Of a DNA stretch of 40,124 bases, positions 27,134 through 35,214 are shown piece by piece (position 1 is the stretch's first letter; each line of letters begins with the position of its first letter). This stretch comes from Synechococcales cyanobacterium M55_K2018_004. GTDB taxonomy: Bacteria > Cyanobacteriota > Cyanobacteriia > Elainellales > Elainellaceae. A program made the translations under genes and the position numbers. Under the pieces are notes generated by a model. The model was given only the letters and a program-made list of their open reading frames with translations, was not told the origin of the DNA and did no database searches. The stretch lies in assembly GCA_015295905.1 (NCBI GenBank), contig DVEB01000181.1, positions 1-40,124 of the forward strand, written 5' to 3'.

Positions 27134-29473
27134 ATGTTTAGCGCTGTTGGGCAAGATGAGGTGTTGCAGGCACTGGAGGCACTGCGCCAACAGGTGAAGT
27201 CTCTCCAACCGCCGGGGAAGGTGCGCCTCTCGACCCTGCGGACCGACCCATTTTTGGGACAATCGGTGCCGCTGACGGTGCGTGTCACAGATCTGGAGGG
27301 GCAGCCGTTGATTGATACAGCCTTGACGCTGGTGACCACCTGGGGCCACCTCCGCACCACCCATGAACTGATCCCCCAGCAGGCCACCAGCCTGACGACG
27401 CGCACGAATGCTGAGGGACTGGCCACCCTATTGCTGCTGCCGCCCACCTCGGAGGATTTGATGGCAGACCAGCAGGACGCCCTAGAGACGTTCCTCAGCC
27501 TCCTCAATGCCCAGGCAGAAACTCCTCTGCAAACGCAGGCCAGCCTGACGGAGATGGTCAACCTCTACAACTGGGATACTAATGTTGCCTATCGGCAGGC
27601 GGTGGATATTTACTTCCGCGACTTTGGGCAGGGGTTACTCGAAGCAGTCAACACCTATGATTATTTGCAGTCCTGGAGTTTTCAGGCGGCGACGGTGATG
27701 GCGCTGCTGCAACCTGATGCCAACGGGGGGGAAAGTTCTACCGCAGCGATCGCCTCCCTCACGTCGCGTTTCAAAAACTGGCTGGCCCCCTGGCTAGAAA
27801 CTTACTTGGCAGTCACTCAACAGGATAATCCCCTCGGGGCTTCCCTCGGCATTATTAAAGAACGCAGGGAAGCTGGGTCGGTTGTTGAGGGCGTTTTCGA
27901 GCGGCTACAGGGCTTTATTGACAACCAGATGGGGATCGTCGGTCAATACATTGGTCGCAAAGTAGCGGAAACGTCTATTCACAATTTTCTCAATACTGGG
28001 ATTGACGACCTAGATGTGACCACAAAAGTTGCCTTGGCCCCTGCACTAAGTGCAGCCTCTAAAACCTTGAAAACCGCTGGCGTTGGTGGTTTGGCGGGAA
28101 TTGCCCAGACCCGCACCGAGTTCACTCAAGTCGTGACAGACACGGTTGGACAAACAACCACCGCGATCGCCAACTTAACGGAACAACTCGGTTCTGTCAC
28201 CCTTCAGGTCGGTCGCTTCCAAACGGACTTAGGTGACCTGCGAACCAATGTTGGCACTCTAGATGGCAGAGTAGGGGCGATCGCCACTCAAGTGACCACC
28301 CTCAACACAAACCTGACCGAAACCAATGGTCGCCTAACGACCCTCAATAGCCGCTTGGATGACCAAATCGGTGGGATGACCAAGCAGTTAGACAGCTTAA
28401 ATACCACCGTCAGTGGATTTGACCATCGCATCGGCACACTCACCACCCGTCTAGGCGCCCTGGACACCACAGTGTCACGGTTTGATAGTCGCATTGGCAG
28501 CTTGACGACTCGCGTTGAGAGCCTCAGTACCACGGTGAACAGCGTCGATCATCGCCTTGGAACGTTGAACACCCGCGTGGATGGCATTCAGACGAATGTC
28601 AACACGATGAATAATCGCCTGGGAATTCTCACCAGTCAATTTGAAGGGGTACAGAATCGGCTGACGCAGAGCGATCGCCAACTGGAATCGGTCACCAAAC
28701 AACTGGGCGAATTCCAGAACCGATTTGCCACAGTCGATGAACAAGTCGCCACGGTTCTAAAACAGAGTGAGGCGATGCAGAACAATATGCAGACGGTGAC
28801 AGAGCAGGTGAATACCCTAGGCAAACAGGTGGGAACACTGCAAGAGAGCCATCGCGGGATTGTTGCAAACATCGCCCAACTGAGCGATCGCCTCACCAGC
28901 GTGCAGCAGACCTCTGCAACCCTCAGCAATCAGATCAATACCCTCACGTCTCGCATTGATAGTTTACAGCGCGATCAGGTGACCATCGTAGGGCGTGTCG
29001 ATAACTTGCAACGAGAACAAACCGTGTTGGCTGGGCGCGTCGATCGGCTACAACGAGGACAAACAACCTTTGAAACCAATCTGGGTAATCTGACAACGCG
29101 AGTAGACGGCATCCAGCAGAATCTCACCACTCTAGATGGACGAGTGGGCACCCTGACCACTCAATTCAATACGCTCCAGACTAACATCAGTCGCCTAGAT
29201 ACCCAAGTGAGCGGTCTACAAACCAATGTCGGACGGCTGAATGACCAAGTGAACGGCTTTCAGAGTCGCTTTGCCACCATTGACAGCCGCCTAGGAGGAC
29301 TGCAAGACCGAGTACAAGTCATTGATTCGCGGATCGGACGTTTGCAGGGAAACTTCGACCGCTTTAGTCGCATCTCCATCGATCGCATCGGACAACTAGA
29401 AGATTCAGTGACGCGCGTCGGCAATCTTAGCCTCGCGTTGCGGACTGACTTTGAGAACCGATTGAGACGTTGA
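27134..29473 (+). CDS. Long coiled-coil protein, putative CIS fibre B
   Basis: A 779-residue paralogue of the preceding protein: a short N-terminal helix, an Ig-like domain (LTVRVTDLEGQPL, LVTTWGHLRT, TNAEGLATLLL), and a helical domain to about residue 330. From there to the end it is one long coiled coil of imperfect heptad-type repeats such as LTTRVDGIQ, LTTQFNTLQTNISRLDTQV and LQTNVGRLNDQV. Some 440 residues in one coiled coil would be roughly 60 nm long, fitting a fibre reaching from the baseplate (inference). The gene starts 12 nt after the previous stop and ends the CIS gene run. Confidence 0.65.
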   Translation: MFSAVGQDEVLQALEALRQQVKSLQPPGKVRLSTLRTDPFLGQSVPLTVRVTDLEGQPLIDTALTLVTTWGHLRTTHELIPQQATSLTTRTNAEGLATLLLLPPTSEDLMADQQDALETFLSLLNAQAETPLQTQASLTEMVNLYNWDTNVAYRQAVDIYFRDFGQGLLEAVNTYDYLQSWSFQAATVMALLQPDANGGESSTAAIASLTSRFKNWLAPWLETYLAVTQQDNPLGASLGIIKERREAGSVVEGVFERLQGFIDNQMGIVGQYIGRKVAETSIHNFLNTGIDDLDVTTKVALAPALSAASKTLKTAGVGGLAGIAQTRTEFTQVVTDTVGQTTTAIANLTEQLGSVTLQVGRFQTDLGDLRTNVGTLDGRVGAIATQVTTLNTNLTETNGRLTTLNSRLDDQIGGMTKQLDSLNTTVSGFDHRIGTLTTRLGALDTTVSRFDSRIGSLTTRVESLSTTVNSVDHRLGTLNTRVDGIQTNVNTMNNRLGILTSQFEGVQNRLTQSDRQLESVTKQLGEFQNRFATVDEQVATVLKQSEAMQNNMQTVTEQVNTLGKQVGTLQESHRGIVANIAQLSDRLTSVQQTSATLSNQINTLTSRIDSLQRDQVTIVGRVDNLQREQTVLAGRVDRLQRGQTTFETNLGNLTTRVDGIQQNLTTLDGRVGTLTTQFNTLQTNISRLDTQVSGLQTNVGRLNDQVNGFQSRFATIDSRLGGLQDRVQVIDSRIGRLQGNFDRFSRISIDRIGQLEDSVTRVGNLSLALRTDFENRLRR

Positions 29474-29544
29474 GCCTCAAACATCACGTATTTTTCTTCT
29501 TAGTCAAGTCTTCTTAGTCAAGCCAGTTACACCCAGAAGTATTG

Positions 29545-29650
29545 ATACGAAATTCGTCCGTAAAGCAGCAGTTTATTGTGATGTAAAACATTCGTATAGC
29601 ACATGTTTTACATCACAAGCAATCAACTCAATAATTGACGGAGTCAGCAT
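29545..29650. repeat. Variable-core palindromic element, copy D
   Basis: A 106-nt element whose left end ATACGAAATTCGTCCGTAAAG matches copies A and B (21 of 27) and whose right end GACGGAGTCAGCAT matches copies C and E. The inner palindrome is different again: TGATGTAAAACAT pairs with ATGTTTTACATCA. The rest of the 398-nt gap (29474-29871) shows no gene or clear signal. Confidence 0.85.
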
Positions 29651-29871
29651 AAAAGATAGATTAGTTTATCGTTCAATCCTTCTGAATTTTAGCTGATCTC
29701 GAATTCACATTATAACGGTCTTCATAGTTATGAGGGACAGTCATGTAGCACAAGATCCTACTGGTTAAGGGGTTGAGTGATGTAGTCACAGACCACACCA
29801 CTACAAGCCACTACAACTCCAATGACGAGTGACGCTATGATGAAAGGGAACACAGTTTTTAAGGTTTAGAA

Positions 29872-30213
29872 ATGAAAAATTTCTTCTTGCTTATCTTGCT
29901 TAATGTCATGACTGCTGTAGCGACTGCGGTCTCACTCCCGACACAAGTCTTGGCCCAGCACACAACACACTTCAGTCAGAGACATGGTCTTACTCAAATT
30001 TCTGGTGAATTCGTCAGGATGATCGATGATGATGAATTTATCCTCAATACTGCCAATGGGCAGATTGTGGTTGAGGCAGACTCTAGAAGGTTGCGAGCCA
30101 TTAATTTAACGCCCGGTGAGCGAATTATTGTGAATGGAAGATACGATGACGACGAGTTTGATGGCTATGTCTTGATTCGTGAGAATGGCGAAAGTTTTGT
30201 CATTCGAGATTAG
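29872..30213 (+). CDS. Exported small OB-fold-like protein
   Basis: A 113-residue protein with a clear signal peptide (MKNFFLLILLNVMTAVATAV, cleavage probably after VLAQ at about 29). The mature part is a compact beta protein: ISGEFVRMIDDDEFILNTAN, GQIVVEADSRRLR, IIVNGRYDDDEFDGYVLIRE. The pattern of strands and Asp-rich turns resembles the bacterial OB-fold (BOF/YgiW) periplasmic family, which may bind cations or stress ligands. It lies between the CIS cluster and an unknown gene, so a link to either is not shown. Confidence 0.65.
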   Translation: MKNFFLLILLNVMTAVATAVSLPTQVLAQHTTHFSQRHGLTQISGEFVRMIDDDEFILNTANGQIVVEADSRRLRAINLTPGERIIVNGRYDDDEFDGYVLIRENGESFVIRD

Positions 30214-30258
30214 CCGAGACAGCCCTTTCATTCAAACTAGAATTTCTCCTCAAGATTT

Positions 30259-31929
30259 ATGTCATTCGTTGCAAAAAAGATTGTCAATACGCCTAGCGGC
30301 GATCGCCCCCTGCGAGTTTTTCGTGCCACCATTCCAATCCGCGTTACTGTGAACACCGTGGTTGACGCAGTTGAGATTGATTCGGCAAACACGATTCTCC
30401 AGGGCGTCTTTGAACCCTATGGCTTTAATGCCTTAGCAGCCAGCGCTCCTGTCACAGCCCAGCCATCGTCGCTTGCTACGCTAGTGCTGATTACGCTGGA
30501 TCAACCCCTAGCGATTCAATCCATTCGCATATCCCAGAGCGCCCCACTCGCGGCCAACTTCACACTGGCTTTCTACCGGGTTGATGGCACAACCGTGGCC
30601 GAAAAACCAACCGCGATCGCCCCCCTGCACAACCGCCTCGCCTCCCTAGCGACTCCATTCGTCGATAGCCGCTTTGCAGTCCAGTTGCGCGATGCAACGG
30701 GCACTCCCGTTAGCCTCTCCCCCACCCATCTGACTGAAATCAACGTCCAGAGCTACCCCACCACACCGCGCTTAGGCATCCTTGATGAAACCGCCATCCC
30801 CAATTCTCTGCTCCCCATCTGGCAGGCCGCAGGAGAAATTGGCCGTTCCGTCCCCAGTGCCGAGGGGCAGGTGAATGCAGGCGCGGCTCTGGCAACAACG
30901 CTGCAACGCTATCTCAACGCTCATCCCGAACGCCTCAACACCGACCTCCAACTCATTGCGGAGTCCGACGCGCCTTGCCAGTTTGACTTGAGTCTACTCA
31001 CCCTAGCGACCCAGTACGTCCTGCAGCGGTTTTCGATCGATCCTACCTACCCCTCCACGCCCAAGCAAATCCTCCGATTTGCAGGACGGGAAGCAACCCA
31101 CCAGACGCTACACCTGCCGCAGCCAGCTCAGAGCCAGCTTGTTGCCGCCACCTTAGAAATTTCGGAAAGCCTGCGTCCGCAAACCGTCGCTACCACCGTC
31201 GGGAACGAAACCTCCGACCTGCCAGTCCTCGATCCGCCGATGGGCAACCAAGGGGTGCAGGTACACGCTCCTCTGACGGCAATCCAGCAGGTTCCACTCG
31301 CCCAAGCGATGCGGGTGAGTGGGATGGCATTAGGGGTGATGGCAATCGCCCCTAACACCACTCTCCGAGTCGCGGTCTACGCGGACCAAGCGGGCTACCC
31401 TACAGGTCAACCCGTTGCGGTGAGTGACCTGCCACTGCCCCAGGCAGGACACCCCACTTGGGCGATCGCCACGTTCCCGGAACCCGTCGTCCTCTTTGCC
31501 CAGCCTTACTGGATAGCCCTGGCTGCACCACGCGGGAGCGCTTTCTGGCTAACCCGGCCCAGCCCAGGAAGCATCAACCTAGTGGAGGACGGGATTCAAT
31601 TTCGACCTAGGCAGGCGAGTCGTGTAGTAGAGCAGCAGGTCTGCCGTTATCGGTGGTTGTCTCCAGCGATCGCCACACCTCCGACAGGTCAACCCACACC
31701 CCCTGTCTCTTCACTGCAACTACGAGTGGGTGAGCAGGTAGTCAAAGGGCACTTCGAGCGTGGCAAATGGCATTATGACCTGACCGCTCTATGCCGCCAA
31801 CCCTCTACGGCAAGTGCAATTTCCCTTGTATTCAGCACGACTTCAACAGGAAGTATCACCGTTTATCCTCCCCGTCTTGTCTTCAAAAATTCTACAGGTG
31901 CTGCCATTGCCAACCATGAAGTTAAGTGA
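30259..31929 (+). CDS. Beta-rich protein of unknown function
   Basis: A 556-residue protein without a signal peptide. It is dominated by beta strands in several sandwich-like modules (for example VLITLDQPLAIQSIRISQSA, GMALGVMAIAPNTTLRVAVY, YWIALAAPRGSAFWLTRPSP), with one helical stretch at about 195-250. The alternation resembles carbohydrate-binding or anchor domains that describe an appearance of lipids or surface sugars, but no family is recognised. It carries HIP1 sites and codon use like the CIS genes and ends the run of genes before the phosphate-binding pair, so it may be a CIS accessory or surface protein (weak inference). Confidence 0.6.
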   Translation: MSFVAKKIVNTPSGDRPLRVFRATIPIRVTVNTVVDAVEIDSANTILQGVFEPYGFNALAASAPVTAQPSSLATLVLITLDQPLAIQSIRISQSAPLAANFTLAFYRVDGTTVAEKPTAIAPLHNRLASLATPFVDSRFAVQLRDATGTPVSLSPTHLTEINVQSYPTTPRLGILDETAIPNSLLPIWQAAGEIGRSVPSAEGQVNAGAALATTLQRYLNAHPERLNTDLQLIAESDAPCQFDLSLLTLATQYVLQRFSIDPTYPSTPKQILRFAGREATHQTLHLPQPAQSQLVAATLEISESLRPQTVATTVGNETSDLPVLDPPMGNQGVQVHAPLTAIQQVPLAQAMRVSGMALGVMAIAPNTTLRVAVYADQAGYPTGQPVAVSDLPLPQAGHPTWAIATFPEPVVLFAQPYWIALAAPRGSAFWLTRPSPGSINLVEDGIQFRPRQASRVVEQQVCRYRWLSPAIATPPTGQPTPPVSSLQLRVGEQVVKGHFERGKWHYDLTALCRQPSTASAISLVFSTTSTGSITVYPPRLVFKNSTGAAIANHEVK

Positions 31930-31960
31930 TGTTAAGATACTTGCATTTTTCATGCTTACA

Positions 31961-31995
31961 CTTGACTCATCAAAATAAATCGATATATCAAGTTT
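31961..31995. promoter_or_regulatory. Conserved upstream motif of the phosphate-binding genes, copy 1
   Basis: CTTGACTCATCAA followed by 8 variable nt and GATATATCAAGTTT. The same 35-nt layout recurs at 33852-33886 ahead of the second phosphate-binding gene. Shared DNA upstream of both paralogues points to a kept regulatory site or to DNA copied with the gene. Confidence 0.55.
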
Positions 31996-31999
31996 CTTA

Positions 32000-32070
32000 G
32001 TTAGAAACGAGTTAGAAACGAGGATTCTCTTTAATTTGTGTAGGTAATTTGTGTAGGACTTTGTGTGGGA
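32000..32070. promoter_or_regulatory. Tandem direct repeats upstream of first phosphate-binding gene
   Basis: GTTAGAAACGA occurs twice head to tail (32000-32010, 32011-32021), an 11-nt period as seen in Pho boxes (8-nt repeats with 3-nt spacers). It is followed by three imperfect 12-13-nt units, AATTTGTGTAGGT, AATTTGTGTAGGA and CTTTGTGTGGGA (32033-32070). A PhoB/SphR binding role is possible given the downstream gene but the match to the cyanobacterial Pho consensus is weak. The site lies more than 440 nt before the gene. Confidence 0.4.
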
Positions 32071-32269
32071 GTACGCAGTGCCCTCACACGCAATCGAGAC
32101 TTTTAGGCGTTGCAAACGTTGGTTTACAGCCAAAGTCTCAGAGAGTCGAAAAGATCCGTAAATCAACCGTCAGTTAATCAAACAAGGGAGAAAATCAAAC
32201 AAGGGAGATCAGAACTAGGCATCAATGGGCATCTTGAGGTGTGCCTTGTCTGCCCCAAATGCCCCAAAT

Positions 32270-32307
32270 CCCAGAAAAAAGTACGTGTTGTGTGCTTTTT
32301 TTCTGGG
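32270..32307. terminator. A/T-rich stem-loop in intergenic region
   Basis: CCCAGAAAAAAG pairs with CTTTTTTTCTGGG around a 13-nt loop. On either strand the stem includes a T-run, so it could act as an intrinsic terminator for the gene ending at 31929 or for transcripts arriving from the right. The remainder of the 31930-32513 gap shows no gene. Confidence 0.4.
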
Positions 32308-32513
32308 CTTGGACAGATTGGTGATCTATAGCGCTTGAAGTGCTGGTTACAAAGGGATGTGGGGCCACGCTCCCCCGCGGGATTTCTCGCCTGTGCCCTG
32401 TCCTCAGCAACTTTCTGTTGCTATACCCGCAGCGCAAGACGTTTCCTTACTTAGGACAGAACTATGATCTCCTCAGTCGCGCTTCGGTCAACTGAAACTT
32501 GATGGAATTTTAT

Positions 32514-33548
32514 ATGAAAGCATGGTTTGGCATCCCCTTCACGCTTGTTGTCAGTGTCTTTGCCCTCTCTGCTTGTAGCTCTGCACCTCAAACCGGAACG
32601 CAAGTAGACGCCGCCAATGCTCAAACAGTTGCGGAGGTGCGTATCGATGGGTCAAGTACCGTTTTTCCAATTACCGATGCAATCGCCCAAAAATTTCGCC
32701 AGGCCAACCCAGACGCCAAAGTGACAGTTGCCGTCTCAGGGACAGGTGGCGGGTTTAAGTTATTTTGCGCTGGGCAGACCGACATCAACAATGCCTCTCG
32801 TCCAATTTCAACCGAAGAAATGGAAGCCTGCAGAAGTGCAGGGATTTCCTACGTTGAAATTCCAATCGCCTTCGACGCCTTGAGCGTCGTTGTGAACCCT
32901 CAAAACACCTGGGCCACGAGCCTGACAGTTGAAGAACTAGCCAGAATTTGGGAGCCCAACGCTGAAGGGATTATCACTCGCTGGAACCAAGTGCGTCCGA
33001 CCTTTCCCGATCGTCCCCTAACGCTCTACGGGCCGGGGACTGACTCTGGCACCTACGACTATTTCACCGATGTCATTATTGGCGAAAAAATGGACAGCCG
33101 CAGAGACTACATCGCCAGTGAAGACGACGATGTACTCGTTAGAGGGATTGAGTCTGACCCCAACGCCCTAGGTTACTTTGGCTATGCCTACTACAAAGCA
33201 GAAGGCAACAAGCTGAAAGCTGTCGCCATCGACAGTGGACGAGGGCCAGTCGCCCCTTCAGAGCAAGCGGTTCAATTGTCTCAATACCAACCCTTAGCAC
33301 GGCCTCTGTTCATTTATGTCAGTGCAGGAGCAGTCCGACGCAACCCTATGCTCCGACCCTTCGTTGAGTTCTATATGAATCACGCGGCTCAAACGGTTGC
33401 AGAAGTTGGCTATATTCCTCTGCCGGCTAGAGCGTATCAGGTCGGTCTAGGACATCTTTATCGGGGAAAGGTAGGAACTGCGTATGACGGCGTCCCGCAA
33501 CCTAACTTAACCATTGCAGAAGTCATGCAAAAACAACGGCAGTACTGA
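32514..33548 (+). CDS. Phosphate-binding lipoprotein, PstS/SphX family (copy 1)
   Basis: A 344-residue exported lipoprotein. Signal peptide [20 protein letters not shown] ends at lipobox LSAC with Cys21 as the lipid anchor. The body is the PstS fold: [20 protein letters not shown], then [20 protein letters not shown] with INNASRP, and [17 protein letters not shown], the loops that hold phosphate. The family scavenges phosphate for the Pst ABC transporter; SphX-type members lack a linked transporter, as here. In-frame starts at 32499 (TTG) and 32502 (ATG) exist, but 32514 gives the same signal peptide as the paralogue. The nearby arsenic genes suggest a role in choosing phosphate over arsenate (inference). 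Confidence 0.88.
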   Translation: MKAWFGIPFTLVVSVFALSACSSAPQTGTQVDAANAQTVAEVRIDGSSTVFPITDAIAQKFRQANPDAKVTVAVSGTGGGFKLFCAGQTDINNASRPISTEEMEACRSAGISYVEIPIAFDALSVVVNPQNTWATSLTVEELARIWEPNAEGIITRWNQVRPTFPDRPLTLYGPGTDSGTYDYFTDVIIGEKMDSRRDYIASEDDDVLVRGIESDPNALGYFGYAYYKAEGNKLKAVAIDSGRGPVAPSEQAVQLSQYQPLARPLFIYVSAGAVRRNPMLRPFVEFYMNHAAQTVAEVGYIPLPARAYQVGLGHLYRGKVGTAYDGVPQPNLTIAEVMQKQRQY

Positions 33549-33602
33549 CACCCCTCCGGGTTATGCGGGCTTTAGGGCATCGTGCGGTGCGCCGTGCCTC
33601 CA

Positions 33603-33649
33603 AAACCCTCGATTTTCCGGGCGGGGCGCACCCAGAAAATCGAGGGTTT
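33603..33649. repeat. Perfect 15-bp stem-loop
   Basis: AAACCCTCGATTTTC (33603-33617) pairs with GAAAATCGAGGGTTT (33635-33649) around a GC-rich loop. It lies just after the first phosphate-binding gene and could terminate its transcript, but it is part of a row of palindromes and may be a repeat element. Confidence 0.7.
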
Positions 33650-33674
33650 CAGCGTCTCTGGCATTCACGTTACT

Positions 33675-33735
33675 AACGTCAGTTCTGGTTAAGAGGGTTT
33701 TGGGGCACTGCGCTGGGCGCGGTGCCCCAAAACCC
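33675..33735. repeat. Palindromic repeat, right copy (inverted)
   Basis: Positions 33675-33731 match the reverse complement of 1-57. The hairpin GGGTTTTGGGGCAC (33695-33708) pairs with GTGCCCCAAAACCC (33722-33735), and the pairing continues inward with one wobble to a 3-nt loop. A very stable structure in either strand. Confidence 0.85.
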
Positions 33736-33765
33736 TTGCTGTTGCATGCGCGTCGCGCACGCAGA

Positions 33766-33804
33766 AGTGTTTTACATCGTGAGCGCCTAGCGCCATAAAA
33801 CACT
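33766..33804. repeat. Palindrome related to element cores
   Basis: AGTGTTTTA (33766-33774) pairs with TAAAACACT (33796-33804), with an inner palindrome near GCGCCTAGCGC. The sequence GTGTTTTACATC here is close to the inner arms of palindromic element copy D, whose strand reads GATGTAAAACAT. Confidence 0.6.
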
Positions 33805-33851
33805 CGAATCATTAATTCTTATGAATTCCGGATTGTTTGTGCCCCACAATA

Positions 33852-33886
33852 CTTGACTCATCAACCAGGATAGATGTATCAATTTT
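33852..33886. promoter_or_regulatory. Conserved upstream motif of the phosphate-binding genes, copy 2
   Basis: CTTGACTCATCAA, 8 variable nt, then GATGTATCAATTTT. It matches copy 1 (31961-31995) at 26 of 35 positions, with nearly all differences in the middle block. It lies 134 nt before the second gene's start, a normal distance for an operator or promoter. Confidence 0.6.
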
Positions 33887-34020
33887 ACTTGATGGGATAT
33901 GGTGTTAATCAACATTGTTGTTCTTTTGCTCTTAATTATTCCTTCACTTAAGAAGCTTGCCCTTTTGTGTGCTGTATCCGCTACAATCCCAGCCTCGTTC
34001 ATCAAAACGGAATTTTTCCT

Positions 34021-35028
34021 ATGAAAGCATGGATTGGTCTTTCCCTCTCTTTAGCCGTCAGTGCTCTGGTCTTCTCGGCCTGTAGCACGGCCCCAACTCC
34101 AGACCAAGCAGAGATTAAAGTTGACGGCTCCAGCACGGTCTATCCCTTAACTGATGCGATCGCCCAGTCTTTCCAGCAAGAACAACCCGATATCTCTGTC
34201 TCCGTTGCCTTCTCTGGGACGACGGGTGGATTTCGCAAGTTCTGTGCTGGTGAAACCGATATCAACAATGCCTCTCGTCCGATCTTGACCGAAGAGATCA
34301 AAGCTTGCCGAGATGCGGGGGTTCGCTTTGTTGAAATTCCCGTTGCCTTTGATGCATTGACCATCGTGGTCAATCCTCAAAACACCTGGACAGAATCACT
34401 CACCGTTGAGGAACTCAGGAAAATGTGGGAACCGGCTGCGGAAGGTCGAGTAACCAACTGGAGTCAAATTCGTTCGGGGTTCCCCGATCGTCCGCTCAAA
34501 CTTTATGGGCCAGGCAGTGACTCTGGTACCTATGACTACTTCGCAGAAGCGATTGTCGGTGGCGACAATACTCGGCGCGACTACACAAGCAGTGAAGACG
34601 ACAATGTCCTGGTTCAAGGTGTCAGCGGTGATCCTGGGGCGTTGGGCTACTTTGGATTTGCCTACTTTGAGCAAAACCAAGACAAACTCAAGGCAGTGGC
34701 AATCGATGATGGCAGAGGCAAGGGGCCAGTCTTACCCTCGCGTGAGACTGTCGAGCAGTCCAAGTATCAGCCCCTTTCTCGCCCGCTCTTCATCTATGTG
34801 AATTTGCACAAGTCGCAACAAAACCCTAATCTAGGTCGGTTCGTTACTTTTTACATGGACAACGTCAAGGAAAAGGCAGAGGCTGTGGGCTATATCCCCC
34901 TGCCTGCTGATGCCTACGAGTTGGGCAAAGTTCACCTTTATCGCGGGAAAGTGGGAACCGCCTACGACGGTAGACCACAGCCCTATCTGACCATCCGCGA
35001 GGTGTTGCAGAAGGAGGAATCGTTCTAA
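34021..35028 (+). CDS. Phosphate-binding lipoprotein, PstS/SphX family (copy 2)
   Basis: A 335-residue paralogue of the preceding gene. The signal peptide MKAWIGLSLSLAVSALVFSA ends at lipobox FSAC, again Cys21. Ligand-loop motifs are kept: IKVDGSSTVYPLTDAIAQSF, AFSGTTGGFRKFCAGETD with INNASRP, and [17 protein letters not shown]. The frame is open upstream to an ATG at 33967, but 34021 is chosen because the signal peptide and the preceding GGAATTTT leader match copy 1. Neighbouring arsR suggests control by phosphate or arsenic status, but no Pho box is evident. The two proteins may differ in phosphate/arsenate discrimination (inference). Confidence 0.9.
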   Translation: MKAWIGLSLSLAVSALVFSACSTAPTPDQAEIKVDGSSTVYPLTDAIAQSFQQEQPDISVSVAFSGTTGGFRKFCAGETDINNASRPILTEEIKACRDAGVRFVEIPVAFDALTIVVNPQNTWTESLTVEELRKMWEPAAEGRVTNWSQIRSGFPDRPLKLYGPGSDSGTYDYFAEAIVGGDNTRRDYTSSEDDNVLVQGVSGDPGALGYFGFAYFEQNQDKLKAVAIDDGRGKGPVLPSRETVEQSKYQPLSRPLFIYVNLHKSQQNPNLGRFVTFYMDNVKEKAEAVGYIPLPADAYELGKVHLYRGKVGTAYDGRPQPYLTIREVLQKEESF

Positions 35029-35089
35029 GGGATTCGCAGGGCAACCGTGGATCTCTCGTAGCCTAGGTTAGGCGATCGCCACCACGCAT

Positions 35090-35110
35090 CGTGAAGAGCT
35101 TATCTTCACG
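35090..35110. terminator. Stem-loop after second phosphate-binding gene
   Basis: CGTGAAGA (35090-35097) pairs with TCTTCACG (35103-35110) around a 5-nt loop. There is no T-run. It lies 61 nt after the stop and 105 nt before arsR, so it could end the upstream transcript or serve as an operator palindrome. Confidence 0.4.
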
Positions 35111-35169
35111 CACGTCCCTAAGCAGCTTGGTTCGCACGTAAATTGCCGATAGCATCGGAAGCATGCTCT

Positions 35170-35201
35170 ACCATAGAACTGTATTAACAAGACCTTATGG
35201 T
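35170..35201. promoter_or_regulatory. Candidate ArsR operator/promoter
   Basis: ACCATA (35170-35175) and TATGGT (35196-35201) form an inverted repeat 20 nt apart, 14 nt before the arsR start. ArsR dimers bind imperfect inverted repeats overlapping their own promoter, so the position is right, but the arms are short and no family consensus is matched. Confidence 0.3.
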
Positions 35202-35214
35202 TAGGTAAAGCTGC

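Noticed and set aside
2653-29473. Complete prophage
   Set aside because: No capsid, portal, terminase, integrase, lysis or replication gene is seen; only tail-type genes are present.
28288-29487. Antisense frames rich in Arg, Ser and Val under the coiled-coil gene
   Set aside because: They mirror the repeats of the + strand gene and have no start signals.
33514-33798. Open frame running through the hairpin cluster after the first phosphate-binding gene
   Set aside because: It overlaps the end of that gene in another frame and then reads through three palindromes; it is Arg-rich and has no start signal.
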